From contig JAGMVK010000012.1 of NCBI GenBank assembly GCA_020747065.1, forward strand, positions 806,001 through 870,000: a DNA stretch of 64,000 bases. Direction: 5' to 3'. Below are positions 1 to 10,895 of the stretch, piece by piece. How positions within the stretch are numbered: position 1 is the first letter of the stretch; every line of letters starts with the position of its first letter. The position numbers and the translations under genes are program-made. Source of the DNA: Cadophora sp. MPI-SDFR-AT-0126. Taxonomy: Eukaryota; Ascomycota; Leotiomycetes; Helotiales; Ploettnerulaceae. Under the pieces are notes generated by a model that saw only the letters and a program-made list of their open reading frames with translations, ran no database searches and was not told the DNA's origin.

Positions 1-1352
1 GTAAGACTCTCTTGGCCAAGGCTACGGCTGGTGAATCCCAAGTACCGTTCTTCAGCGTTTCTGGTTCCGAATTTGTGGAGATGTTCGTCGGTGTTGGTGC
101 TTCTAGAGTACGTGATTTGTTCGCCATGGCGAGGAAGAACACGCCTTGTATCATCTTCATCGACGAGATCGACGCTATTGGAAAGGCTCGTGGAAAAGCT
201 GGATCCTTCGGTGGCGGTAATGACGAACGAGAAGCTACATTAAATCAGATCTTGACTGAAATGGATGGTTTCAACACTGCCGAACAGGTAGTTGTTCTTG
301 CTGGTACCAACAGACCTGACGTCCTTGATAAGGCATTGATGCGTCCTGGCCGTTTCGACAGACATATTGCTATTGATCGACCTACTATGGATGGACGAAG
401 ACAGATCTTCATGGTCCATTTGAAGAAGATTGTCACGAATGAGGATTTGGAGTACTTGACAGGTCGTCTTTCGGCTTTGACCCCGGGCTTCTCAGGAGCT
501 GATATCGCAAACTGTGTCAACGAGGCTGCTTTGATTGGTATGTGCAGTTGCCCTTCTTTGCTTGCTTCACACTAACATTCTCTAGCCGCCCGAACGAGTG
601 CGAAATCTGTAGAGATGCTCCACTTCGAACAAGCCATTGAGCGTGTCATCGGTGGTCTCGAGAAGAAATCACTTGTCCTCTCACCCGAGGAGAAGAAGAC
701 AGTAGCATATCACGAAGCTGGCCACGCCATTTGCGGATGGTACTTCAAGTACGCCGATCCCCTCCTGAAAGTCTCCATCATTCCGCGCGGCCAAGGAGCT
801 CTCGGCTACGCACAATACCTCCCAGCAGGCGACACCTATCTCATGAACGTCAACCAGCTCATGGACCGCATGGCCATGACCCTGGGCGGCCGTGTCTCAG
901 AAGAACTTCATTTCGAGACTGTCACCTCTGGCGCCTCAGACGACTTCAACAAAGTAACCCGCATGGCCACAGCGATGGTCACCAAATGGGGCATGAGTAA
1001 GAAGCTCGGCCCCCTCCATTTCGAAGACAACGAGCAAGCCCTGCACAAGCCGTTCGCTGAATCTACCGCCCAGACCATCGACGCTGAAGTCCGTCGCATC
1101 ATCGACGAGGCGTACAAACAGTGCAAAGATCTCCTCACGGAAAAGAAGGCCGAAGTAGGGATCGTGGCTGAGGAACTCCTTGCGAAGGAAGTCCTCGATA
1201 GAAATGATATGGTGCGGTTATTAGGCGCGAGACCATTCGATGAGAACAAGGATTTTACGAAGTACTTTGGTGGTAGTGGAGAGAAGAGCGCTCCTCCGCC
1301 TTTCCCCACGGAGAGCACTGATTCCCCGCCAGAGCAGCCGAATCCAGTATGA
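1..1352 (+). CDS. AFG3: Mitochondrial m-AAA protease subunit AFG3 (5' partial)
   Basis: ATP-dependent zinc metalloprotease of the mitochondrial inner membrane (FtsH/Afg3/Yta12 family) that degrades unassembled membrane proteins and matures ribosomal and other precursors. The window opens inside the Walker A motif (bases 1-11 read ...GKTL). Exons are <1-537 and 586-1352; the intron at 538-585 starts GTATGT and ends CTCTAG. Visible motifs: Walker [12 protein letters not shown], second region of homology GTNRPDVLD...RPGRFDRHI, and the zinc site HEAGH (about base 712). The sequence after it ([20 protein letters not shown]) is the m-AAA hallmark and is closer to yeast Afg3 than to i-AAA Yme1. The C-terminus is a short Pro/Ser-rich tail. 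The transmembrane N-terminus lies outside the window. Family is certain; AFG3 versus its YTA12 paralogue is very likely but not formally tested. Confidence 0.93.
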
Positions 1353-1915
1353 GATGACTTGAGGCGGTTGAACAGGGTGTAGACTACCGGTTGAGAAGTG
1401 GACGCATGGGGATGAAGGCGCGGATGGAGGGTTTGAGGATGTAAAGGATTCCTATTCACTTGTACTGTACAGCATAATCACGGGCGTTGGGTCATCGAAA
1501 GAAAGAAGGGAAAATGCATTATTGCATTCCTCGTCGAATAGGCATCCAGGCAGGCAAATCGTTTCTCTTGAGATCATACTTCACTCATCCTGTTCTCTTT
1601 TGTTACCTTTTGGATTGCGGAGTGGAAAGCGAAGCAGTGTATATTTTGGCCTTTGAGGAAGGAAGGAAGGATCGAGTATGAGGATGGATAGATAGGGTAG
1701 CTAGAGAATTGAACTGTATATGTAAGAATTGAAGAAGATGAGACTGAATTTGTGTCTAGCTGAACTGAATTATCTTTCTTCTGTTCGAAGTCTGCCGTTG
1801 CAAGATTTCCATTTGAAAAGGGGCCGTTTAATAAGCATCGTAGCGAAAACATAGAAGCGAGCATTCGAAAAAACACAAAACAAACATTCCCACCCAAACA
1901 TCACCTGATATTCGA
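1353..1915. other. Intergenic, 3' flanks
   Basis: 563 bp between the convergent 3' ends of AFG3 and the broken HET gene. Untranslated and A/T-richer than the coding DNA on either side. It holds one GTACTGTAC motif at 1462-1470. No gene or RNA is seen. Confidence 0.6.
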
Positions 1916-2323
1916 TCAAATCGACAGTCTTCTTAAAGTCTGCAAGTCCATCTTGAAATGAATGCCCATCGGACCATCGGGTGTCTCAAAATCCAGGGGA
2001 AGTGGGAAAGTCGACACCCCGTGCTCAACCATCTCAAGATCTGTCAAATCTATCCGCGTTTCGTCTCCTGCCGCTCGGATTACCAATGCTCTTCCGATAA
2101 CTCGATATTTCTTCTCGCTACATCGTAGAATCAGGGCTGCACTGCATCCTAGGAACTGGCAGATCATGTCTCCTTCTCGAGCATTCACTCGTGTCAGACC
2201 TAGATTCCAGGTATCGGTGACGAAGCATCGAACTGACTTGACATGTCTTGAATCGCCCGGGATCGAAAGCTTGGTATTGTTATTCTGAAGAACTTCAACA
2301 TCCTCGTAGGTACAGTCACAGTC

Positions 2324-2361
2324 CACTTATATTTGCCGAAACCGAAAACCCCACCCAAAAT
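2324..2361 (+). repeat. Left terminal inverted repeat of the CACTA-like element
   Basis: Starts CACTTATATTTGCCG. Its partner is 2745-2782 read on the other strand, with about four mismatches in 38 bp. Confidence 0.8.
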
Positions 2362-2744
2362 CACCAAAACTTACATACTTTCGACGCGTGCATCACAACA
2401 GCGGTTCTGTTAAAATTAAAGAACGATTGGATGTAGCATTATTAATACAAAAGAAATCAGATTATTGATTTTTATTTTATTTTAGGTCTTTGAATATTAT
2501 ATAAAGTTAAGCTCTTTTAGTACAAATCGTACGCTCGTTGAATCGCTAACAAATTAAGCGAGTTTTAGCCCTTTTTCTACTACCTCTAGTTTGATCGTCA
2601 AGTATTTAATTATTAGAAAGACGCTGCGAATCACTAGAATATATGTGAAGTAACTACTTCTAGGCTATTTAAAGATCAAATTATTACATTCACTTGAGGT
2701 GTGGTTGTACTAATATCGTGAAGTGATCGAGGGGCAAAACAGCT

Positions 2745-2782
2745 ATTTTTGGTGGGGTTTTCGATTACGGCAAGTATAAGTG
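2745..2782 (-). repeat. Right terminal inverted repeat of the CACTA-like element
   Basis: Read on the minus strand it starts CACTTATACTTGCCG. It supplies the last residues and the premature stop (2767-2765) of the upstream HET reading frame. Confidence 0.8.
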
Positions 2783-4258
2783 GTCTAGTACTGTAGGTGT
2801 CTGATGTGGTCGCTCTATAGACATCTTCGAGCATTGAAATGGCCGTAACAGACGCTTCAGATCATTAACTGCTATATTGTTGATCAGCCCGCTATGCAAA
2901 CGAGATCCGTATAGAGAATCCGGTACATGGCTCCTCAACAGCGGCCCAGGAGACTCAAAGTGCGCACTTCTCCCATCCCATGCTGCGCAGAATCCTTTGA
3001 TCACCCCTGTGACCATACCAGGGACTACGAATACGTGGTTTGAGGAGGGAAATTTGCGCCAACGGCGACTATCCAAACCCAAGTTTCTTTGCAAGATCCG
3101 GCTGAGTCTGACGAGCCTTGCATCTTCGAACTTGCCATGCTTGACTTCAGTGTTATAGAACTCCATGACGCTATTGTAGATTTCGTATGGTGATTTCGAG
3201 TAGTTGGCTAAGAGTTTTCCTTGACAATCTTCTGAGAATCCCAGGAGACCAAATACTCTGTCCTGTCTCCTCTGTGACTCTGAATTTTGCGATATCTCTA
3301 GCAGATGACTTAAGGTGGGCAGGTCTGACTGGAGTGAGGCTCTCAGTTTACCTTTTCTCCTTCCCATTTGGGCAGGCAAAGACTGTGAAATATCCTGGAG
3401 CAATCTTCTTGTGACTGCGTCCATTGGAACAGAGGATTCAGGGCTATGCTGCCACTCTGCCTGATCGACAGCATCAATGAAACTATCCCAAGATGCCGAG
3501 CATACCTCATCCCCAGCTGTAAAGTCCGGACCTTGATCATAGCAGCAGTAAATGGTGGATCTTCTCGCCAGACCCACTTCCTGGATAATCCAAATGCGTG
3601 TCCAATATTTTCTCGTGCAGATGTAGGAGATCCCCACAAGATCGTCATATCCAAGCCTTTGAGATACATGCAACGTAGGCATGGTCCCCTCCCTTCGGAT
3701 CCGAGAAGGATTTCCTTTGAATCTTGTAATAGTGTCGAAAGCCCTCCGCTCAGCATTGTTGGCACTGAGTGCACGAAGCGAATATTCGGGTCGACCCAGC
3801 CAGATCAACACCTCATTGGCTTCCGTATAGATTCGATTCATCAACTGTACCTGGGTACTCTTCTCCTTCATACTCGTCTGATCTATACAGATCGCGTCCA
3901 CCCATAGCACTCTCTCGAGCATCTCGTACCTTAGACTGCGGAGCGCAAGGTCAAGGTTGGGTGTGATAGCTTTATGCTGGCCGTTGATGATGATGCTTCG
4001 GTCGGCTAATGAAGTACCCCATTGGTAGGAAAGAGCTTCGTATGTAGGTTTCAATCCGAGGGGAACGATACGCAATTCGGCTTGTCCACTGCGAGGGGCG
4101 GACGGGTGAGAGCCGTACAGGATGAGGAGACGGATCTCTTGTTGCGCAGGATCGAGCGGGTTATAGTGGAATTCCTGGCTATGAAAGGCCCGCTTGACCA
4201 GCGAGTAACTCAAAGAAACGCGCACCCTCTTCTCTATTCTCGAGTTCGTAGTTGTCAT

Positions 4259-5460
4259 GCTCGACTTGGTGAAGTTGGATGACTAGGTGGGAGCCTCGCC
4301 GACAACTTGCAGTCCCCAAGAGCTGAAGCCTTTGCAAGCCACAGGCCAGCATGACCAATGAAAACAAACCACTTCAAATCCTCTCTTTCTGTACTTTCAA
4401 GCGTTCCTCGGCCTAGATCATCCTTGCAACTCGGCGGACATTGACAGGTGGCATTCCGGCGGCCGTCAGCTGATGGTAAGTAATACAACTCACAGATGGA
4501 GGCTGGCAAAAGCCAAAGAAAGGTCGTTTTCTACAATGAAAGGGTGCAAGATTCGCAGAGTAAACAACAGTGAGTTGCAAAATACAATTGAGTTGATTTG
4601 GCAAATGTGTAAGAGCTGAGAAGATATGAGGGAGAAGAGTTTGGACAAGTGAGCTTGACCTAACGAGACCTTGCTCTTCGTCAAGGAAGGAGCACTTAGA
4701 ACCTGAGGTATGCTAACAACTCAGACTACCCAAAACAAAATACGGTACAGCAAACAAATCGCTCTGAAAGGAAGGCAATTTGACCTTAAAATGAAGGTGC
4801 CTGGTCGAGTCCATTACTTTATCTTCTTCACACCTGCCTAGCGATTGAAAAGAAATTGGCCATCTTCAAACAAAGATTCGACAGTCCACTAGACGTCCCT
4901 TTTGCATTCCATGGACCTCATTGCTCGTTTCGCTTTTTGAGGCAGCACTTGCAACCAAGACCAGGACCACGAAACCAAAATTCCGAATCAGCAGTATTAC
5001 AACACAATAAACCGACAAGAGCTTCGGAAGGAACCGATAATAGGACATCCATTGGGATCAAAATGCATATCTTCTATACCCAGCGCCCAAGCAAGCATCT
5101 TAGCAGGCCATGCCATACCATCCAGCCTACAGCCCTACCATATGCCCATGTAAAAACCCTAGGTATAGCTCAATAAGAAAGGTGTCTGTGTCAATCATTA
5201 AAGGGCAGTATCGTCACATCTCTCTTCTCATCTCTTTCTTTTCATTTCATATCCTCTCACAGTCCATGTATTGCAATGCACGCAAACATGTACCATGCAT
5301 GCGCCAATTCCATCCATATCGAAACTTTTTTTGTACAAATGATGAGTCGATCCGTCTCATCAGCTACAGTGATACAAAGTGCCGTGTCTCTCCACAACGC
5401 CGAAATTCCCAAAATGATCTCTCGCGTGGAGAGGTCGATTTAATGGGTGGCCATAGGCGC
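4259..5460. other. Intergenic: HET upstream region and RER1 3' flank
   Basis: 1.2 kb with no recognisable gene. Short open frames here have no family resemblance. It should hold the HET promoter (left) and the RER1 3' untranslated region (right). Confidence 0.5.
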
Positions 5461-6306
5461 TTAAGAGCTGTTCTTGGTGTATTTCGTCTTGCCGAACGAG
5501 AATGGTACGTAGCGGTATTTAATCATATGCTGAATTTGTCTCCTCACTATGAAAACGTCAGTCAACTCCTCGCAACCATCCCCAATGCGACTCTCTGTAC
5601 GTTGCACCGGAAACTAGCACGGAAATACGTACTCGTCAAAGTGAACAAAATCAACCAATAAACCACCAAAACTGGCCAGAACACAGGGATATCAAAGATC
5701 GAGAACCAGGTGCAGACGAAACCAATAGCGATAGCCCTCGTGCTTGCGTACCAAAACTTGAACTCAGGCAGTCGGCGAATGAAAGGTCTGAATTCTTCGT
5801 CTTGCTTGGTGGGAAGCCCACCAGCTGAACCATCTTCCATGTCATTATCAATCGCTTCGTTGGAGGGGTCGAATTTGGGTTGTAAAAAGGCGAGGAAGAG
5901 GTTGAGGAGGTAGATGCCCAGTGAGTATGCGACTGAGATTTTGCGTTAGTAGAGGTTTGGAAGGGGCTGTGCTTGAGTTGATGGCAGGACATACCGATGT
6001 ACCATCCTTGTGCGAGGAATATCCTGAGGAAGAAGAAGGATAGGAGACCTGCTGTTCCCAACCATCTGTAAGGAGTGTACGGTGTCGACTTGTCGAGCCA
6101 CGTTTGGTATTGCTAGACCCGGTATCAGCGATGGCCCACTTCCATTGTCTCTTTGAAAATCATCAAAACACATCCCGCTCCTGACGACCAATTGCTCCCT
6201 CACAAGCCACCACATCTAAAGCCAAAATAAAACTTACACGCTGCAACCTCGACGTCTGCGCGCTCACAGCCGCAAAAGGGGTCTGCTCCGGCTCCATAGA
6301 ATCCAT
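5461..6306 (-). CDS. RER1: RER1, Golgi-to-ER retrieval receptor
   Basis: Small four-span Golgi membrane protein that returns escaped ER membrane proteins and unassembled subunits to the ER in COPI vesicles. Four exons on the minus strand: 6306-6238, 6112-5995, 5932-5633 and 5546-5461, joined by GT-AG introns. The frame closes exactly and gives 190 residues, matching the family (yeast 188). Conserved blocks seen: [46 protein letters not shown]-like FDIPVFWP, and the C-terminal [19 protein letters not shown]. Divergent from the enoyl-CoA hydratase gene, with 582 bp between the two starts. Confidence 0.93.
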
Positions 6307-6888
6307 CCTTGCTGGCTACCGTGTTTGACTCCCTTTCTCGAAGGACGGCTGCAGAACAATCGAATGGTATCGAGTGCGTGTATTCGGTGATGGGCTGAAG
6401 AGTCCTGAGTTCTGGTTGCGAAGGGGAAGGAGTGGCGCAAAGGAAATGTTGAAGGGAATCGGATGAGAAGGGGAGGGCTGCGGCTCCTCTAGCTGGCTGC
6501 GTAATTTCTTAACACCTGTTCGCGTCTGTCTTTCTTGGTCGCTTGGCGCAGTCCAGATTTCCGTTGGGCTGGGCGGCCGATGTGCAGGGGGTTTACGTTT
6601 ACGGCCCGACTGTTTCTCCGAGAAAAAGATCAGATAGCTCGCTCGCTCGGCTTTGTTGGCAAGAACATAAAGAGATCGACCGAGGTTACTCGCGACAGGG
6701 GTAGCTCGGCTTGACGCGGTGCATCGGATGTTAAGAGGACTTGCTTGGTGGGATGGGTTGGGATGACATGAGGGTCAACCAGCTTGAATTCCACATCAAC
6801 AGCTTCATTGTTCTATCAACTTGTTAAGCTGGTCTTGACTCGCAATTTCGTCAAATTGAAAGACAACTGCAAGCTGTGACTATCCACG
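6307..6888. promoter_or_regulatory. Shared divergent promoter region RER1 / enoyl-CoA hydratase
   Basis: 582 bp between two divergent start codons. It contains pyrimidine-rich stretches but no motif assigned with confidence. Confidence 0.4.
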
Positions 6889-7880
6889 ATGAACACAATC
6901 AGAAGCTTGAGGCCAATTGCCTCTCAATTCCGGGCTGCAACCTCTGCTCTCCCCACCATAGCTCGAACATACTCAGCATGGCCAGTGAAATCCTACGAAT
7001 TCATTGAGACGACTGAACCCAGACCAGGAGTCGGGCAGAGTACGTTCGATGCCCTTCCTCCAACATAATCCCCAACCCCAGAATTCCCCCCTCGAAGTCC
7101 AGAATCCTGGAATTTAAAACACCATATCTAACACCACTTCCTTAAACAGTAACCCTCAACCGCCCCAAAGCCCTCAACGCCCTCTCCACGCCCCTAATAA
7201 ACGAACTCAACTCCGCCCTCCTCGCCTTCGACGCCTCCCCCTCCATCTCCAGCATTCTCATTACCGGCTCCCAGAAAGCCTTCGCAGCAGGCGCCGACAT
7301 CAAAGAGATGTCCACTCTAACCTTCTCACAAGCCTACACCACTTCCTTCATCGAATCCTGGTCCCTCCTCACAACCACCGTCAAAAAACCCATCATCGCA
7401 GCCGTATCCGGACACGCATTAGGCGGCGGTTGCGAACTGGCACTGATGTGCGATATCCTGTATTGCACGGAGAATGCGAACTTTGGACAGCCGGAGATCA
7501 AGTTGGGGACGATTCCTGGGGCGGGGGGAAGTCAGAGGTTGACGAGGGCGATTGGGAAGGCGAGGGCGATGGAGTTGATTCTGACGGGGAAGAATTTCAC
7601 GGGCAAGGAGGCGGGTGAGTGGGGGGTTGCGGCGAGGACGTTTGCTACGTGGGAGGAGTTGATGGAGGGGAGTTTGAAGACGGCGGAGACGATTGCCGGG
7701 TATAGTAAGGTGGCGGTCATGGCTGCGAAGGAGGTGGTGAATAAGAGTCAGGATTTGCCGTTGAGGGATGGGGTGGAGTATGAGAGGCGGGTATTCCATA
7801 GCTTATTTGGGAGTGAGGATCAGAAGATTGGGATGAAGGCTTTTGCCGAGAAGAAGAAACCGGAATGGAGTCACAAGTAG
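6889..7880 (+). CDS. ECHS1: Mitochondrial enoyl-CoA hydratase (crotonase)
   Basis: Hydrates 2-trans-enoyl-CoA to 3-hydroxyacyl-CoA in beta-oxidation and branched-chain amino-acid breakdown. Exons 6889-7039 and 7150-7880 (GTACGT...AACAG intron) give 293 residues, close to mammalian ECHS1. The Arg/Ser-rich, acid-free first 30 residues look like a mitochondrial presequence. Crotonase blocks: ITLNRPKALNAL, oxyanion-hole segment AFAAGADIKEM, GHALGGGCELALMCDI and FGQPEIKLGTIPGAGG. The last two carry the two catalytic glutamates of the family. Base composition is odd: the coding strand is extremely C-rich up to about 7430 and extremely G-rich after it, without any break in the protein. Confidence 0.95.
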
Positions 7881-8046
7881 ACAGATGCTTGGGAACTGGA
7901 CCGTAATGTAGTATGTCTTGAATGGATTGTTCGCTGTACTCCTAATGCAAAACCGATCCGCCTGTTGTCATTTGCCTTGACAGTACCCAGAAAAACGCCG
8001 ATGTTGCTCTACTGGCATTTCCTCCCATTTAATTCATAAATACAGT

Positions 8047-10138
8047 CTAGATTTCTTCTTTCGTGATGAAGGCTTGACCTTCCCATTCCTTACAGAATCC
8101 AAAGAAACTTCGTCGGACGCAGTGTGATTTCCCACCAGGTATATGAGTTGGTGTTGGTGAGGAAGAAGGCGATGGATCAACGCAAATTAGCCCGAACCAT
8201 TCCTTCGAAGTACACGAATGAGTGCTGGTAGCAGTCGGTGCTGTTGACGTTGGCATTGGTGGGGGAGACGTGATAGTATGTGATTGGGTAGTTGTAATAT
8301 CATCACAACCCCAAAACAAACCTGGGTTTTCACAATGCGTTGAGGTTGGATTCGCGGAAGCGGGCGAAGTGGAAGTTGGATCATTACATCCAAACCATCC
8401 AGGTGTCTTGCAAGTTGGAGTAGATATTGAGGTGGATGTTTTGGTCGGCGTAGGCGAGCTGACACTAGTACTAGTGGTTGTTGTAGTTTTCTCATCGTTA
8501 CAGCCAAACCACCCTGGAGTCTTGCATGTTGATGTGGATGTAGTTGTGGTCGTGGTGCTGGTTGTTGTCCCAGTCGTGGTCGTCGTCTCATCCAAACATC
8601 CCCACCAGCCAGGGGTTTGACAGGTTGAGGTCCGAGTCCGGGTCTTGGTCGATGTTGACGATGGCTCGGTTGAAGTCTTGCTACTATTTCCAGTAACCTC
8701 TTTCCACAGAGGGCAATCATAACACTCGGGCGTAAATTTGCACTCGGGTGCTTTGGTCCATTTTTTGATAACATTTTCGATGACATATATGATCTTGTGG
8801 GTGATGATCGAAACTCTGGTCCCGTTGAGATTGACAACATCGAACACGCACTCTCTGCCGGTATGGCATGCACTCTCCAGAGCATATCCTGCATAAGAAC
8901 ATGAAGCCGTGGCTCCATTGCAAGTTCCCATATAAATGGGATCGGCATTCTGGCCGAAGTGAAAGGCTCCAGTGTATTCCCGCTGTCCTGGTCTATCAGG
9001 GTCGACTCCTGGTGGGACGGGAAGCCCAAGTCGATTTGCTGGTAAGGCATCCGGGACTGCTTGGAAAGTCAAGACAGGCTTGCCATAAGTCAACCCGATC
9101 ATAGCACTGACGGACCCCCCGAGAGAATGACCTGACATCCATACTTCAGCATCCGGGTACATGGCCGTCACATTGCCGTATAAGCTTCGAGCCGCGGCGT
9201 AGTATCGGTTCTCCTTCTTGAGACTTTTCTTCAAGCAAGTCAAGTTGCAGGTATATGTGCCCGTAGCACAGTCGCATACTTGGCGGTAGAAACTGCTTCC
9301 CTGTTGCCCACAGCAACAGCTGAAGAAGAGGTTGTCGTTCTCCTTGTCGTTCGTAGTGGTTCCATCTCCATCCCAAATAGCCAACGTTGTCCCTTTCAGT
9401 CCAATGACTATCGTAGAGTTGTCCTCGTTGCCGTATAGGTATCCTCGAAGTCCATCACTATCCCACCCAAACCCCACATCATTCGTCCTATTGAAACCAC
9501 CATTGACATCCTTCCAGTCTCCAGTGTCCGGCGCTTCAACGTATGCATTCGCTGCCATTTGGGCAAATGTCAAGATGGTTTCCATATTGGTAACATCTGG
9601 GCCCTGCACTTCATCCATCGTCCATGCCTCTGGCGAAGAGGACCACACATCTGAATACTGTCTTGCTGCCGCCACCATGGGATCTACAACCGAAGGGCGA
9701 GCATCCTTCAAACGGTGAATCTTCATGGGACTTGTCCGTACCACCAGTGGTCTGTTGACCTTCTCCACGTTCCCCTCCTCCGACTCTACCCACAAGTGCT
9801 GTGCGGTCTCCGGTACATCATGTCGTCTGTGAACTGTGGGGCGATTAAGGTCCCCATGGTGGAAGACATGCCGTAACGTCTACAAAAGTCAGCAAACTTG
9901 CAAACATATAGAAGATACCATAACATACGAATATTTGCTCGTTATTCCGGGGCGTCGAGGTATCTGGTTGTGAAAGGTGTGGAGGAAGTATGGGTATTGA
10001 TTCTTGTTGTTGTTGACTCGCGGCATCGGAGACACCAGCAATCGGCGTTGATAAGGCAAGGAACGAAAGCAGCAGTCCAGCCGTGACTCTGCCCGCAGAA
10101 GTACATTTCGGATGAGGTGTATGCCGGTGAAGTCTCAT
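8047..10138 (-). CDS. ATG15: ATG15, vacuolar phospholipase of autophagy
   Basis: Class 3 lipase that breaks down autophagic and multivesicular bodies in the vacuole. Exons 10138-9929 and 9879-8047 (GTATGT...TTGTAG) give 680 residues. ATG 10138-10136 is preferred because it precedes a hydrophobic signal-anchor (about residues 16-38), as in yeast Atg15. The lipase core carries GHSLGGS (nucleophile Ser near residue 319), followed by the ATG15-specific MGTCNGATASCSYAGYALES and CHTGR blocks. The C-terminal 200 residues are a Ser/Thr/Pro-rich region with short Cys-bounded modules of the type CKTPGWFGC: two strict copies, one CQTPGWWGC, one CENPGLFWGC and two looser ones near the end. Such tails occur in filamentous-fungal ATG15 and are absent in yeast; their job is unknown to me. 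Confidence 0.92.
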
Positions 10139-10895
10139 GGTCAACGAATATGGTTGTAAAGACAATAAGAAAGAGAAGAGGAGAGTGAGTGAGTGTTGAG
10201 GAGGAAGAGCGATGATGTGATGGATGAGTGGCAGGCCTCCACATGCACACCCAAGGCGATCATCAAAGAGGCGTCAGGTGCATGGGCATGGGGTTTTGGC
10301 GGGCCAGGCGAGGCTGCTCGAGTCACTGCATGGACGCGACAGAGAGTGACGCTTAGTGGCCCGAAGGCTGTGACTGAGAGACAGCGATAATGCTGGGCTC
10401 TAATTAGAAGAGCAGTAGTGCTCACATATACCCACTCAGGCCGTTCATGATTGATTGTACGCAGCATTAACTCTGACCGAGCCAGCAGCCCGCCCGCCCG
10501 CAGATCCGCGTCATACTTCCAGGTTCACGGCACTAAAACACCACTGTTGCTGCACTGGATCTCACTCATCTAATACCCACCCTCATGTGCTCGGTATCAG
10601 CGGATCCATTGCTGAAGAGCCACGATTCTAAATCCCCTCTCTCGTCGTGGATCACCCCGGACTTGAGAGATGTAATATACTCGTTATATTTTCGGGCTTC
10701 CTCGTCTCCGCAATTCTGGGCCTTTCATTGCCTCACACTCGTTAATCCAGTGATCTAATCCCGGCTGTATCAGAGTTTCAGTCGTAGACAGTTCATGCGG
10801 CATCGTTCGCTGAGCAAGACAGGACTGACAGGCAGGTAAATAGAAGCTCTCCTCCCACTCATTTCGTCCTTTCCAATAGATGTTTGTCTGCCAAA
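10139..10895. promoter_or_regulatory. Divergent upstream region ATG15 / VPS9 gene
   Basis: 757 bp between divergent starts. No gene is seen and no motif is assigned. Confidence 0.4.

Larger units (their letters stand above)
2324..2782. mobile_element. CACTA-like miniature inverted-repeat element
   Basis: 459 bp AT-rich segment inserted in the HET gene. Its ends are inverted repeats of about 38 bp that agree at roughly 34 positions; both begin CACTTATA and share TTGCCG and GAAAACCCCACC. The flanking triplet GTC occurs at 2321-2323 and 2783-2785, i.e. a 3 bp target duplication. CACT- termini with 3 bp duplications are typical of the CACTA (EnSpm) superfamily. No coding capacity is seen inside; it would depend on a transposase elsewhere. 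The strongly AT-rich interior may reflect repeat-induced point mutation (inference). Confidence 0.8.
1916..4258 (-). pseudogene. HET-domain gene disrupted by a miniature transposon
   Basis: Fungal heterokaryon-incompatibility (HET, PF06985) family, regulators of non-self recognition cell death. The 5' part (4258 down to 2783) is open from ATG 4258-4256. It carries the HET blocks in order: YEALSYQWG, LWVDAICIDQ, QVQLMNRIYTEANEVLIWLG, then YWTRIWIIQE. The 3' part (2320 down to 1916) carries the usual HET-protein C-terminal block (REGDMICQFLGC...YRVIGRALV). Between them sits a 459 bp inverted-repeat element. As it stands the first part stops at TAA 2767-2765 inside the element's terminal repeat. 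The two parts lie in the same frame if the element and one copy of its 3 bp target duplication are ignored, giving a product of about 626 residues, a normal size for this family. The present allele should make a truncated protein of 497 residues that keeps the HET domain, so residual activity cannot be excluded. Confidence 0.85.

Noticed and set aside
4259..4684. Overlapping minus-strand open frames upstream of the HET gene
   Set aside because: No domain, no consistent splice joins; taken as leader or promoter sequence.
5110..5661. Plus-strand 183-codon open frame over the RER1 3' end
   Set aside because: It is antisense to a spliced, conserved RER1 exon and has no resemblance to a protein family.
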